Below, piece by piece: positions 1-8,981 of a DNA stretch of 64,000 bases. Location of the stretch: assembly GCF_900106995.1 (NCBI RefSeq), contig NZ_FNOK01000003.1, positions 124,001-188,000 on the forward strand, read 5' to 3'. Source of the DNA: Saccharopolyspora shandongensis. Lineage in GTDB: Bacteria > Actinomycetota > Actinomycetes > Mycobacteriales > Pseudonocardiaceae. The notes beneath the pieces are model-generated. The model had not been told where the DNA came from. It did no database searches and saw nothing but the letters and a program-made list of their open reading frames with translations. Made by a program: the position numbers and the translations under genes. The first letter of the stretch is position 1. Every line of letters starts with the position of its first letter.

Positions 1-753
1 GCCCGCGTAGCGCAGCCGCGATTCCTGGTAGTAGCCGACCAGCAACGCTCCGAAGCCGAACCGGGATCCCTTGGGGTCGGTGTAGCCGCCGATGACGAAT
101 TCCTGGTCGGCGACGCACTTGAACTTCAGCCAGTCGCGGCTGCGCCCGCCGTGGTAGGGCCGGTCGGCACGCTTGGCGATCAGGCCCTCCCAGCCGCGGC
201 GGCACGCTTCGCGGAAGAACGCCTCGCCGTCGCCCGCGCGGTGCGCGCTGAACCGCAGCGGGTCGGCGAAGTCGAAGCACTCGCGCAGCAGGCGCTTCCG
301 GGAGCGCAGCGACAGCCTCGTCAGGTCGACGCCGCCGAAGGCGATCAGGTCGAACACGTAGTAGTGGACCGCGACGCCGGTGCGGCGGGCCGCCCGCGGA
401 TCGGTGAGGTTGAGGCGCTTCTGCAGCCGCGCGAAGCTCGTCCGGTCGCCCTCGAAGGCGACCATCTCGCCGTCCAGCACGAACCGGTCGGCGCCCTGCG
501 CGGCGAGCGCGTCGATGATCTCCGGGTAGGAGGCGTCGACGCGCTTGTGGTTGCGCGACCACAGCACCGGGCGGTCGCCGTCGCATCCGGCGATCACCCG
601 CGCCCCGTCGAGCTTGCGCTCGAAGATCCAGTCCGGGCCGGAGAACCGGTGGTGGGTCAGCGTCGCCAGGGCCGGCTCGTGCCAGGTCCCGCCGGGCCAG
701 GACCTCAGCAGACCGCTTTCGGCATCGTCCAGAAGGCGCAACGGGTCGTTCAT
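1..753 (-). CDS. ATP-dependent DNA ligase (partial, 3' end outside window)
   Basis: The reading frame is open from an ATG at 753 to the left edge (251 codons), so the C-terminus is missing. The nucleotidyltransferase core is clear: motif I KLDG with the AMP-accepting lysine at residue 47, a YYVFDL stretch like motif III, EGLIAKR like motif IV, and WLKFK like motif V. An AAAGG-type ribosome site precedes the ATG. Family knowledge: these enzymes seal nicks using ATP, and in actinobacteria LigC/LigD-type ligases act in repair alongside the essential NAD-dependent ligase. The N-terminus lacks the polymerase and nuclease modules of full LigD, so a stand-alone LigC-like or LigD-ligase-domain enzyme is most likely. 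It is transcribed divergently from the thioredoxin-fold gene at 931. Confidence 0.9.
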   Translation of the reverse strand, partial: MNDPLRLLDDAESGLLRSWPGGTWHEPALATLTHHRFSGPDWIFERKLDGARVIAGCDGDRPVLWSRNHKRVDASYPEIIDALAAQGADRFVLDGEMVAFEGDRTSFARLQKRLNLTDPRAARRTGVAVHYYVFDLIAFGGVDLTRLSLRSRKRLLRECFDFADPLRFSAHRAGDGEAFFREACRRGWEGLIAKRADRPYHGGRSRDWLKFKCVADQEFVIGGYTDPKGSRFGFGALLVGYYQESRLRYAG

Positions 754-930
754 CCTTTGCGGAATACCCGCCGAATTCGGCGGTGCAAACCGGTTCAGCT
801 GAGAGCCAGCTGTGAACGACCTGTGATTTGGACCCCGCGAGAGTTCCCAATCGGGTTAATGCGAGAAACTGGATGAGCCGTCCTCACCCGCAATACCAGC
901 GGGCCCGACCGCCGAAGGTGAAAGCACGCG

Positions 931-1677
931 ATGTCGAAGAACAAGAATCCCGTGACCGAGAAGAGCGGGCTGTCCACGAACGTCATCCTCACCATCGTGG
1001 TGGTTGTCGTCGCCATCGTGGTGATCGGGGGCGTGCTGCTGTTCAACCGCAGCGGTTCGGAGAACAACGCGTCCAGCGGTCCCGCGGTGGCGGCCGAGAT
1101 CCTGCGCAAGCCCGACAGCCACGTGCTGACCTCCGCGCCGGACGACAAGGTCACCGTGGTCGAGTTCCTCGACTACCAGTGCCCGGGCTGCCACTCGTAC
1201 TACTCGGGGCTGACCAAGCAGGTCGAGAAGGACTACGCGGGCAAGATCACCTTCATCACCCGCAACTTCCCGCTCGACATGCACCCGCTGGCGAGGCCGG
1301 CCGCGCAGGCCTCCGAGGCCGCGGCGGTGCAGGGCAAGTACAAGGAGATGTACCACGCCCTCTACGACAACTACGAGGCGTGGGCGCTGGCGCCCGACGG
1401 CCAGAACGTCAGCACCGACGAGGCCAAGGCGCGCGGGCTGTTCGACCAGTACGCCCAGCAGCTCGGCCTCGACGTGGACAAGTTCCGCCAGGACATGAAC
1501 TCGCCGCAGGTGAACGCCAAGATCGACGCCGACGTCGCCGACGGCGAGAAGGCCGGAGTGCAGGGCACGCCGACGATCTTCATCAACGGCAAGGAGTTCG
1601 ACGCGGGCAACGTCCAGACCTTCCAGCAGCTCAACGACGCCTTCCGCGGCGAGGTCGAGAAGGAGCTCACGAAGTGA
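931..1677 (+). CDS. Membrane-anchored DsbA-like thioredoxin-fold oxidoreductase
   Basis: 248 residues. A short basic N-terminus is followed by one hydrophobic anchor (about residues 17-39), then a DsbA/Thioredoxin_4 domain with the active-site CPGC at residues 84-87 and a GTPTIFI segment carrying the expected cis-proline near the C-terminus. The active domain should face the extracytoplasmic side. Family role: oxidises or isomerises cysteines of exported proteins. The next gene, a VKOR-family protein, overlaps it by 4 bp and is the likely partner that re-oxidises this DsbA. The ATG at 931 has a GAAGGTGA element about ten bases upstream. Confidence 0.9.
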   Translation: MSKNKNPVTEKSGLSTNVILTIVVVVVAIVVIGGVLLFNRSGSENNASSGPAVAAEILRKPDSHVLTSAPDDKVTVVEFLDYQCPGCHSYYSGLTKQVEKDYAGKITFITRNFPLDMHPLARPAAQASEAAAVQGKYKEMYHALYDNYEAWALAPDGQNVSTDEAKARGLFDQYAQQLGLDVDKFRQDMNSPQVNAKIDADVADGEKAGVQGTPTIFINGKEFDAGNVQTFQQLNDAFRGEVEKELTK

Positions 1678-2303
1678 CCGACGCCCACGCCGTCGAGCCG
1701 GCCGCCGCCGAGCGATCGCACCCGGCCGGCGCGCCGCGCGGCCTGGGCTGGCTGTACGTCGTGGGCGGCGTCATCGGCTTCGCCGGATCGTTCGCGCTGA
1801 TCCTGGAGAAGCTGCAGAAGCTGGCCAACCCCGGCTACGTGCCGACCTGCAGCATCAACCCGATCATCTCGTGCGGTTCGGTGATGGAGAGCGCCCAGGC
1901 GGCGGTGCTCGGCTTCCCGAACCCGCTGATCGGGGTGGCGTCGTTCCCGGTGGTGGTCACCGCCGGGGTCGCGGTGCTGGCCGGGTTCCGGCCGCCGCGC
2001 TGGTTCTGGCTGGGCATGCAGCTCGGCACCACGCTGGCGGTCGGTTTCATCCACTGGCTGGTGGTGCAGAGCCTCTACGAGATCGGCGCGCTGTGCCCGT
2101 ACTGCATGGTCGTGTGGGTCGTCACCATCCCGCTGTTCTGGTACACGACGCTGCACAACCTCGAGGCGGGCAACTTCGGCGGCGGCAAATCCGTCGGCGC
2201 GGCGCTGCGCCAGGTCCACAGCGTGGTGCTCGTGGTGTGGTATCTGGTCATCGTGGCCCTGATCCTGCAGCGGTTCTGGGACTACTGGACCACCCTGGTG
2301 TAA
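1674..2303 (+). CDS. Vitamin K epoxide reductase (VKOR) family membrane protein
   Basis: 209 residues from a GTG that overlaps the stop of the DsbA-like gene (GTGA), implying translational coupling. There are several transmembrane segments. The loop cysteines C59 and C67 lie in a CSINPIISCG context and the redox pair is CPYC at 141-144, the hallmark arrangement of bacterial VKOR. Family knowledge: VKOR replaces DsbB in actinobacteria, passing electrons from DsbA-type proteins to menaquinone. The neighbour is therefore the expected substrate. No riboswitch or terminator separates the two genes. Confidence 0.93.
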   Translation: MTDAHAVEPAAAERSHPAGAPRGLGWLYVVGGVIGFAGSFALILEKLQKLANPGYVPTCSINPIISCGSVMESAQAAVLGFPNPLIGVASFPVVVTAGVAVLAGFRPPRWFWLGMQLGTTLAVGFIHWLVVQSLYEIGALCPYCMVVWVVTIPLFWYTTLHNLEAGNFGGGKSVGAALRQVHSVVLVVWYLVIVALILQRFWDYWTTLV

Positions 2304-2317
2304 CCGGCGGGCCGTCC

Positions 2318-2343
2318 GTTTGTTCGGTCCGGGCCTCGGGTAC
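2318..2343 (+). promoter_or_regulatory. SigF/SigB-type promoter upstream of the anti-sigma/sigma pair
   Basis: GTTT at 2318-2321 and GGGTAC at 2338-2343 are separated by 16 nt. This matches the GTTT-N15/17-GGGTA form known for actinobacterial SigF/SigB promoters. It lies 55 nt before the anti-sigma start, so the sigma factor encoded downstream probably activates its own operon. Confidence 0.6.
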
Positions 2344-2397
2344 CAGGTGACTGTGAGTGAGGTGTGCCCCGCACCGACCGAGACGAGGTGGCCCGGG

Positions 2398-2838
2398 ATG
2401 AGCGTGGAACGCGAGCTCGCGCACGTCGAGCCGGAGACAGCCGCGACGAACCTGGTCGAGGTCCGCATCGCAGCCGAACCCGCCCAGCTGGCGGTCATGC
2501 GGGCCGTCGTCGGCGATCTCGCGATGCGCGCCGACTACGACGTCGACACCATCGCCGACCTGCGGTTGGCCGTCGATGAAGCGTGCTCGTCGCTGGTCCG
2601 GCTGGCCGCCCCGGCCGCGACGCTCGTCTGCCGGTTCCGCATCGCCGGCGACCGGCTGTCGGTCACCGCCGAGGTCATCAGCGACGATGCGTTCGGGCCC
2701 CGCAAGGACACCTTCAGCTGGCGCGTGCTGAGCGCGTTGGCCGACGTTGTGTCAACCTCGGTCGAGTCGGATCCGGCTGCCAACGGCAGCCACCTGGTGC
2801 GGATCGAGTTGACCAAGGGACGGACGGCCCACGTGTGA
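2398..2838 (+). CDS. Anti-sigma factor, RsbW-like ATP-binding kinase fold
   Basis: 146 residues from an ATG at 2398, with GAGG about ten bases upstream. In-frame codons continue further upstream, but that stretch contains the promoter and lacks a better start. The protein has the HATPase_c layout of small anti-sigma factors: an N-box-like LRLAVDEACSSLVR helix near residues 60-75 and the rest of a short GHKL fold. The GTGA overlap with the sigma gene makes it the cognate inhibitor. Family role: binds the sigma factor and is released when an unphosphorylated anti-anti-sigma protein takes its place. No anti-anti-sigma gene is adjacent. Confidence 0.85.
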   Translation: MSVERELAHVEPETAATNLVEVRIAAEPAQLAVMRAVVGDLAMRADYDVDTIADLRLAVDEACSSLVRLAAPAATLVCRFRIAGDRLSVTAEVISDDAFGPRKDTFSWRVLSALADVVSTSVESDPAANGSHLVRIELTKGRTAHV

Positions 2839-3653
2839 AACGAGCGGACTCCAAGCCGACGGCGCATTCGCGCAACGAGCGCTACGACCGGCTGGCGCCG
2901 CTGTTCCGCGAGCTCGCGAAGCTGGGCAAGGAGGATCCGCGCCGCGGCGCGCTCCGCGAAACGCTGGTGACCGAGCACCTGCCGGTGGCCGAGCACATCG
3001 CCCGCCGCTTCAGCCACCGCGGCGAGTCGCAGGAGGACCTCACCCAGGTGGCCACGCTGGGGCTGATCAACGCGGTGGACCGCTTCGACCCGGAGCGAGG
3101 CGTGGACTTCCTGTCCTACGCGGTGCCGACGATCATGGGCGAGGTGCGCAGGCACTTCCGGGACACCGGCTGGGCGGTGCGGATGCCGCGCCGGCTGCAG
3201 GAGCTGCACCTGTCGGTGTCGGCGGCGATCGCCCGGCTGTCGCAGGAACTGGGCCGCGCGCCGACGCCGAGCGAGCTCGCGAAGCACCTCGGGATCGGCA
3301 CCGACGACGTCTACCGCGGTCTGGAGGCGGGCAACGCCTACCGCAGCGCCTCGCTCGACGAACTGCTGACCGACACCGACGAGATCCCGCTCGGCGACGC
3401 CATCGGCTCCGACGACGCCGAACTGGCCGAGGTGGAGAACCGCGAGATGGTCCGGCCGCTCCTGCAGGACCTGCCGGACCGCGAGCGCCGCATCCTGGTG
3501 ATGCGCTTCTTCCGCGGCATGACCCAGACGCAGATCGCCGAGCAGATCGGCATCTCGCAGATGCACGTCTCCCGCCTGCTGGCGCGAACGCTCGGCTTCC
3601 TCCGCCAACGCCTGGAGGAAGACCGACCGGCCGAAACCGCCGCCGAGCAGTAG
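2835..3653 (+). CDS. RNA polymerase sigma factor, SigB/SigF/SigG family
   Basis: 272 residues from the GTG at 2835, which overlaps the anti-sigma stop by 4 bp. Region 2 (EHIARRFSHRG, then EDLTQVATLGLINAVDRFDPERG), region 3 (MPRRLQELH and the following helix) and region 4 with a C-terminal helix-turn-helix (MTQTQIAEQIGISQMHVSRLL) are all present in the expected order. This is a group 3 (SigB/SigF) factor, a class used in actinomycetes for stress, stationary phase or differentiation. The SigF-type promoter ahead of the operon suggests positive autoregulation. A strong hairpin terminates the transcript. Confidence 0.93.
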   Translation: MKRADSKPTAHSRNERYDRLAPLFRELAKLGKEDPRRGALRETLVTEHLPVAEHIARRFSHRGESQEDLTQVATLGLINAVDRFDPERGVDFLSYAVPTIMGEVRRHFRDTGWAVRMPRRLQELHLSVSAAIARLSQELGRAPTPSELAKHLGIGTDDVYRGLEAGNAYRSASLDELLTDTDEIPLGDAIGSDDAELAEVENREMVRPLLQDLPDRERRILVMRFFRGMTQTQIAEQIGISQMHVSRLLARTLGFLRQRLEEDRPAETAAEQ

Positions 3654-3670
3654 CCGACCCGGAAATAGGA

Positions 3671-3712
3671 AGCCGCCCGGGACCCGTCGGGGGATTCGGG
3701 TCCCGGGCGGCT
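3671..3712. terminator. Bidirectional terminator between sigma factor and M23 peptidase
   Basis: Perfect 15-bp inverted repeat (3671-3685 with 3698-3712) around a 12-nt loop, placed between the 3' ends of two convergent genes. Confidence 0.85.
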
Positions 3713-3723
3713 GCTCGGGGGCA

Positions 3724-4509
3724 CTACAGGGAGATGCCGCGTTCTTCCAGCCAGGGCAGCGGGTTGATCTTGGTGCCGTTTACGTGGACCTCGAAGTGCA
3801 GGTGCGGGCCGGTGGACTGGCCGCGGTTGCCCATCGTGGCGATCTTGTCACCGGCATCGACCCGCTCGCCGACGCTGACGTCGATGGTGTTGATGTGCCC
3901 GTAGACGGTGATCGTGCCGTCGTCGTGCTGCACCCGGATCCACAGGCCGAAGCCGCTGGCCGGGCCGGCCTCGATGACCTTGCCCGCGGCCACCGAGCGG
4001 ATCGGGGTGCCGATGCTGTTGGCGATGTCGACGCCCCGGTGGCTGGTGCCCCAGCGGGCGCCGAAGCCGGAGGTGAAGGTGCCTTCGGCGGGCTTGACGA
4101 AGCTGCGCGCCTTCCGCTTCCGCTCCTCCTCCGCGCGCTTGGCGGCCTCGGCGGCGGCCCGCTCGGCCTGCTCGGCCCGCTCCGCCTCCGCGCGGGCGGC
4201 CTCGCGCTCCTGCTCGATCGCCTCGCTCTTGTCGATCTTCTCGATCTCCTCGGCCGAGTCGATCCGGGACTCGGCGGCGAGCAGCCGGACCGCGGCGGGG
4301 CTCCGGGTGGTCCCGGTGACGGCGAGGCTCAGGTTCTTCGAACCGGTGAGCCGCGGCACGGGTCGGTCGAGCTCGGAAGCGGCGTTGGCGACCATCGGCT
4401 GCCCCACGGCGGCGAAGGCGCCTCCGGCGACGATGGTCGCGACGACCTTGCTGCGAACCGGGAGGGTGGCCGTCGGGGTATGGCCGCCCTCCTTGCGGTG
4501 CTTGCTCAT
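3724..4509 (-). CDS. Secreted M23 (LytM-type) peptidoglycan endopeptidase with coiled coil
   Basis: 261 residues. The ATG at 4509 is chosen over the GTG two codons upstream because GGAAGG sits at the right distance from it. After a basic start there is a hydrophobic segment (about 20-44) acting as signal or anchor, then a strongly charged E/A/R coiled coil (about 85-136), then the M23 domain (about 140-255). Zinc ligands are visible as H157 and D161 in HRGVD and the second histidine of GPHLHFE (about H238). Family role: cleaves peptide cross-bridges or activates other hydrolases during envelope remodelling. The last half of the catalytic domain is intact, so activity is plausible. Confidence 0.9.
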   Translation of the reverse strand: MSKHRKEGGHTPTATLPVRSKVVATIVAGGAFAAVGQPMVANAASELDRPVPRLTGSKNLSLAVTGTTRSPAAVRLLAAESRIDSAEEIEKIDKSEAIEQEREAARAEAERAEQAERAAAEAAKRAEEERKRKARSFVKPAEGTFTSGFGARWGTSHRGVDIANSIGTPIRSVAAGKVIEAGPASGFGLWIRVQHDDGTITVYGHINTIDVSVGERVDAGDKIATMGNRGQSTGPHLHFEVHVNGTKINPLPWLEERGISL

Positions 4510-5065
4510 CTTCACCTTCCGTCTCGGGGGATCCGGTCGCTGCCCCGCCGGGGGATTGCGGGGTGGCCGCCTCTTCGGGGGTGAGGCATCTCCTGTGACC
4601 GAACCGTGACGTACGAGCCGCGAACGTAGCTGAGGGTCATCGATAGACGCAAGCGTTGACCCGATCGGCGGTAAAAATCAGCACCGACGCCACTTGGCCA
4701 GTAACTCTGAGTGGTTCATGAAGATGACCATTCGATAACGGTCGATCCGGAAATCGCCGATTCGGCCGAGCCTGCCGGGCAGCCCACTCGAAACGATCAA
4801 GGCGTCGATCGTTTCCGCTGGTCCAGAACGAAAACGATCAGGCCGAGCCGCCGCATGCCGCCCGCCACACCACCCGGCGCCCGCCCCGCCGGATCCACAA
4901 AGGACACCGCGCCGCGCCGGCACCTGAACTCCGCGATCACCCGATCGACAAGATCAATCGGCCCCGAAAGTGGCCTTCGGCACACGAAGCGCGAAACCGC
5001 GCCGCAACCTTCCCGCAGTTTGAGAGCAGTGCCGCTCTATCGCGGGATCTGTTTCACTGTCCCGC
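4510..5065. other. Intergenic region between M23 peptidase and the leader peptide
   Basis: No credible coding sequence. The M23 leader on the minus strand can form small GC hairpins (for example GCCTC with GAGGC near 4571-4589), but I could not match it to the c-di-AMP riboswitch found before some actinobacterial wall hydrolases. A 9-bp inverted repeat, GAAACGATC at 4790-4798 with GATCGTTTC at 4807-4815, is followed by another AAACGATC copy at about 4830-4837 and may be an operator. The segment also holds the promoters of both flanking transcription units, but I could not place them with confidence. Confidence 0.5.
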
Positions 5066-5158
5066 ATGACGCCTGGTGATCAGTGGCGGCTGCTCGTGCA
5101 GCGCCTCCACGTCGACCTGCTCCGCGTCACCTCCGCAGGGTGTCGGTGCGCGCGGTAG
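5066..5158 (+). CDS. Cysteine-type putative leader peptide (HVDL family) upstream of TSUP gene
   Basis: A 30-codon ORF (ATG 5066, TAG 5156-5158) ending 117 nt before the TauE/SafE start. Its sequence contains RLHVDLLRVTSAGCRCAR, closely resembling the short actinobacterial leader peptides with an R-x-HVDL-x-R-x-SA-x-C pattern that precede sulfur-uptake and cysteine-related genes. Two cysteine codons stand near the end. Inference: translation of this peptide senses cysteinyl-tRNA supply and controls the downstream transporter. It is too short to be picked up by size-limited gene calling. Confidence 0.72.
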   Translation: MTPGDQWRLLVQRLHVDLLRVTSAGCRCAR

Positions 5159-5275
5159 ACCCGCCCGCTGCCTCTTCTCCCCACCCCGAACCGGATCTCG
5201 CCCGGCTGCGCAGCGCCGCATCGCGGCTCGTCGCGCGCCCACGCCGGTACTCACGCACGCACCTACGGAGACATC

Positions 5276-6181
5276 GTGCAAGCATTCCTGATCTTCGCCA
5301 TCGGCGGTTTCGTCGCGCAGCTGGTCGACGGCTCACTCGGCATGGCCTACGGGGTGACGTCCACGACGATCTTGCTCACCGCCGGCCTCACGCCGGCCCT
5401 GGCGTCGGCCTCGGTGCACCTCGCCGAGCTCGGCACCTCGGTCGCCTCCGGCCTGTCGCACTGGAAGTTCGGCAACGTGGACTGGAAGGTGGTGCTCACC
5501 CTCGGCGTGCCTGGCGCCGTCGGCGCGTTCCTCGGCGCCACCGCGCTGAGCAACCTCTCCACCGAGGCCGCCGAGCCGTGGATGTCCACGATCCTGCTCG
5601 CGCTCGGCCTCTACGTGCTGCTGCGGTTCGCGATCCGCCCGCTGCAGCGCCGCCGGCTCACCGGCGTCAGCCCGAAGCTGCTGGCCCCTCTCGGCCTGGT
5701 GGCCGGGTTCGTGGACGCCACCGGTGGCGGCGGCTGGGGCCCGGTGGCGACGCCGACGCTGCTGAGCACCGGCAAGATCGAGCCGCGCAAGGTGATCGGT
5801 TCCGTCGATACCAGCGAGTTCCTCATCGCCGCCGCGGCGAGCCTGGGCTTCCTGACCTCGCTGTCGCACCAGGAGCTGTCCTGGACCACGGTCGGTGCCC
5901 TTCTGCTGGGCGGCGTGCTCGCGGCGCCGCTGGCGGCCTACCTGGTGCGCATCGTGCCGATGCGGCTGATCGGGGTCGGCGCCGGCGGGCTGATCGTGCT
6001 GACCAACGCCCGGACGCTGATCAAGAACTTCGAGCTGCCCGCTCCGTCGCCGACCATCATCTACGCGGCGATCGTCGTGGCCTGGGTCGCGGCGCTGGTC
6101 TACACGGTCCGCGTGATCCGGGCGGAGCGGCGGGCGACGACCGAGGTGGGCGAGCAAGCCGCCGAGCCGGTCGGGCACTGA
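5276..6181 (+). CDS. TauE/SafE-family (TSUP) membrane transporter
   Basis: 301 residues from GTG 5276, with an ACGGAG ribosome site 4-5 nt upstream. The protein has about eight hydrophobic helices and the duplicated TSUP signatures: FVAQLVDGSLGMAYG near the N-terminus and GLVAGFVDATGGGGWGP in the middle. The family moves sulfite, sulfoacetate or other sulfonates and sulfur compounds across the membrane, usually in the export direction, though some members import. The leader peptide upstream supports a role in sulfur metabolism. The gene is convergent with a UDP-sulfoquinovose synthase, an enzyme that consumes sulfite, so the substrate may be sulfite. That link is inference from position only. 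Confidence 0.9.
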   Translation: MQAFLIFAIGGFVAQLVDGSLGMAYGVTSTTILLTAGLTPALASASVHLAELGTSVASGLSHWKFGNVDWKVVLTLGVPGAVGAFLGATALSNLSTEAAEPWMSTILLALGLYVLLRFAIRPLQRRRLTGVSPKLLAPLGLVAGFVDATGGGGWGPVATPTLLSTGKIEPRKVIGSVDTSEFLIAAAASLGFLTSLSHQELSWTTVGALLLGGVLAAPLAAYLVRIVPMRLIGVGAGGLIVLTNARTLIKNFELPAPSPTIIYAAIVVAWVAALVYTVRVIRAERRATTEVGEQAAEPVGH

Positions 6182-6237
6182 CCCGATCCGCCTCCGGACG
6201 GTGAAGGTTTACCCACGTGCCGTATCGCCGAGATCAA

Positions 6238-6327
6238 CCGAACGAGTTACTGTTCGGTAGACCGTGTGGAAGCCCCCCGACACACGGTAGGCGCCCCGGG
6301 TGCGAAGTCACGCTCCGCGCCCGGGGC
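6238..6327. terminator. Three consecutive hairpins between convergent genes
   Basis: Stem-loops at 6238-6257 (CCGAAC/GTTCGG), 6261-6288 (8-bp perfect stem ACCGTGTG/CACACGGT) and 6293-6327 (12-bp stem, one G-T pair) lie between the TSUP gene and the sulfoquinovose synthase gene. They most likely form a bidirectional termination zone. Confidence 0.65.
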
Positions 6328-6456
6328 ACCGCTCCCCGTTACCGGCCGCGATCGACGGCGGCGACCGCGGCGTTAGTGCTCAAGTGTGCCCGGCCGCGTT
6401 GGTATATTCCAGCCGCCACGCGGCCCAGTCGTGAGCCCAGTTGCAGCACCCGTCGT

Positions 6457-7629
<1,173 letters not shown>

Positions 7630-7791
7630 TTAACTCCTCCAGTTCACCCGTTGGATACAAACACCCGGCATGGTCTCATCTCGTGACCATTCCATGACCA
7701 ACTCCCCTTTTCCTTGCCCCGCACTGAGAATTCGCTGAGTCCGGACTCGGTATGGTGCGGCCTGGCCGAATCGCATCGGAACGGAGCCCGA

Positions 7792-8259
7792 ATGGCGCAG
7801 CAGACCAGCACCAGGAGCCGGTACTGGCGGCTGCTCGGCCGCTTCGCGGCCGCGTCGGTGGTGGCCACCGGAATCAGCCAGCTGGTGTTCCTGCTGTCCT
7901 ACTCGCTCGGTGCCACGCCGGTGGCGTCGACCGTGCTGGCGTGGCTCTCCGGCGCGATCCCGAACTTCGTGCTCAACCGGCGCACCTGGGGCGGCGGCGG
8001 GCGGGCCGCGCTGCGCGGCGAGATCCTGCGCTACGGCGCGATCTCCGTGGGCACGGCGCTGCTGGCCGCGCTCGCCACGCACCACGCCGAGTCGCTGGCG
8101 CACGCGCTGTTCCCGGACGCCCGGGCCGGTCAGGTCGCCGTCGTCTGGGGCGCGTTCCTCGCGACCTACGCGGTGATGTTCGTGGTCAAGTTCTTCCTGA
8201 TCGACCGGTTGGTGTTCCGGCGCTCCCGCCACCAGGTGCCGAGCACGACCCGCGCGTAG
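7792..8259 (+). CDS. GtrA-family small membrane protein (putative polyprenyl-linked sugar flippase)
   Basis: 155 residues from ATG 7792 with ACGGAG upstream. Four hydrophobic helices and the family blocks FAAASVVATGISQLVF, IPNFVLNRRTW and a terminal KFFLIDRLVF are visible. GtrA proteins are thought to flip polyprenyl-phosphate-linked sugars made by a GT2 enzyme. The gene is divergent from sqdB and its 3' end overlaps the end of the GT2 gene by 94 bp on the opposite strand. This tight packing supports a functional group of sqdB, GtrA and GT2. Confidence 0.88.
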   Translation: MAQQTSTRSRYWRLLGRFAAASVVATGISQLVFLLSYSLGATPVASTVLAWLSGAIPNFVLNRRTWGGGGRAALRGEILRYGAISVGTALLAALATHHAESLAHALFPDARAGQVAVVWGAFLATYAVMFVVKFFLIDRLVFRRSRHQVPSTTRA

Positions 8260-8981
8260 CGGTAGCCGTAGCGGAAGCTGCCGCCCTTCTTGCTCACCCC
8301 GGCCGTGCGCGGCAGCATCCGCATCGGCTGCTCCAGCACCCGGTAGCCGCGGCTGAGCACGCCGACCAGCAGCTCGGACGACTGGTACTGCGGCTGCTCC
8401 AGGGTCACCGAGTTGGGCACCTCGGCCCGCATGCCGCGGAACCCGAACGACGTGTCCGTGATGTGCTGCCCGGTCAGCGCGGTGACCAGCCAGGCGAACA
8501 CGTAGGTGCCGACGCGGCGGATCAGCGCCGGCCGCTCGTTGCTGCCCAGCCGGCGGGATCCCGTGACGAAGTCGGCGCGGTCGTCGATCAGCGGGCGCAG
8601 CAGCTTGGGCAGCTCCGCGATGTCGTACTGGCCGTCGGCGTCGGTGGTGACGATGTAGCGCGCTCCGCGCTCGGCCGCCAGGTGGTAGCCGAGCCGCAGC
8701 GCGGCGCCCTGCCCGCGGTTGGTGGGGACGACGCAGGTCTGCGCGCCGTGCTTCAGCGCGACCTTGGCGGTGTCGTCGGTCGCGCCGTCGACCACTACCA
8801 GCTTGTCCACGTCCAGGCCGCAGCTGTAGGCCGGGATCCCGTCGAGCACCTCGCCGAGCGACTCCTCCTCGTTGTAGGCGGCGATCAGCACGACCGCCGG
8901 CGCTAACGACTGGTCGCCGTAGCGCGCGGCGTAGTCCTCCAGCGCCGCGCGGTCCACCTCGCTCGGGAAGGTCGTGGGCAT
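8166..8981 (-). CDS. Family 2 glycosyltransferase, DPM/polyprenyl-phosphate sugar synthase-like
   Basis: 271 residues, ATG 8981 with AAGGAGAG upstream. The GT-A fold is evident: VVLIAAYNEEESLGEVL for nucleotide binding, then TTDADGQYD with the metal-binding DxD, then FVTGSRR. It lacks the two C-terminal membrane helices of typical GtrB, so it resembles soluble dolichyl-phosphate mannose synthase catalytic domains. Expected reaction: transfer of a sugar from its UDP or GDP form to polyprenyl phosphate on the inner face of the membrane. With GtrA and the sulfoquinovose synthase beside it, UDP-sulfoquinovose is a candidate donor, which is inference. Its start lies inside the end of the GT-C-like gene. 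Confidence 0.9.
   Translation of the reverse strand: MPTTFPSEVDRAALEDYAARYGDQSLAPAVVLIAAYNEEESLGEVLDGIPAYSCGLDVDKLVVVDGATDDTAKVALKHGAQTCVVPTNRGQGAALRLGYHLAAERGARYIVTTDADGQYDIAELPKLLRPLIDDRADFVTGSRRLGSNERPALIRRVGTYVFAWLVTALTGQHITDTSFGFRGMRAEVPNSVTLEQPQYQSSELLVGVLSRGYRVLEQPMRMLPRTAGVSKKGGSFRYGYRYARVVLGTWWRERRNTNRSIRKNLTTNITA

Noticed and set aside
4510..4700. Possible c-di-AMP (ydaO) riboswitch before the M23 peptidase
   Set aside because: The location is typical, but I could not find the conserved aptamer sequence blocks; only small hairpins are visible.
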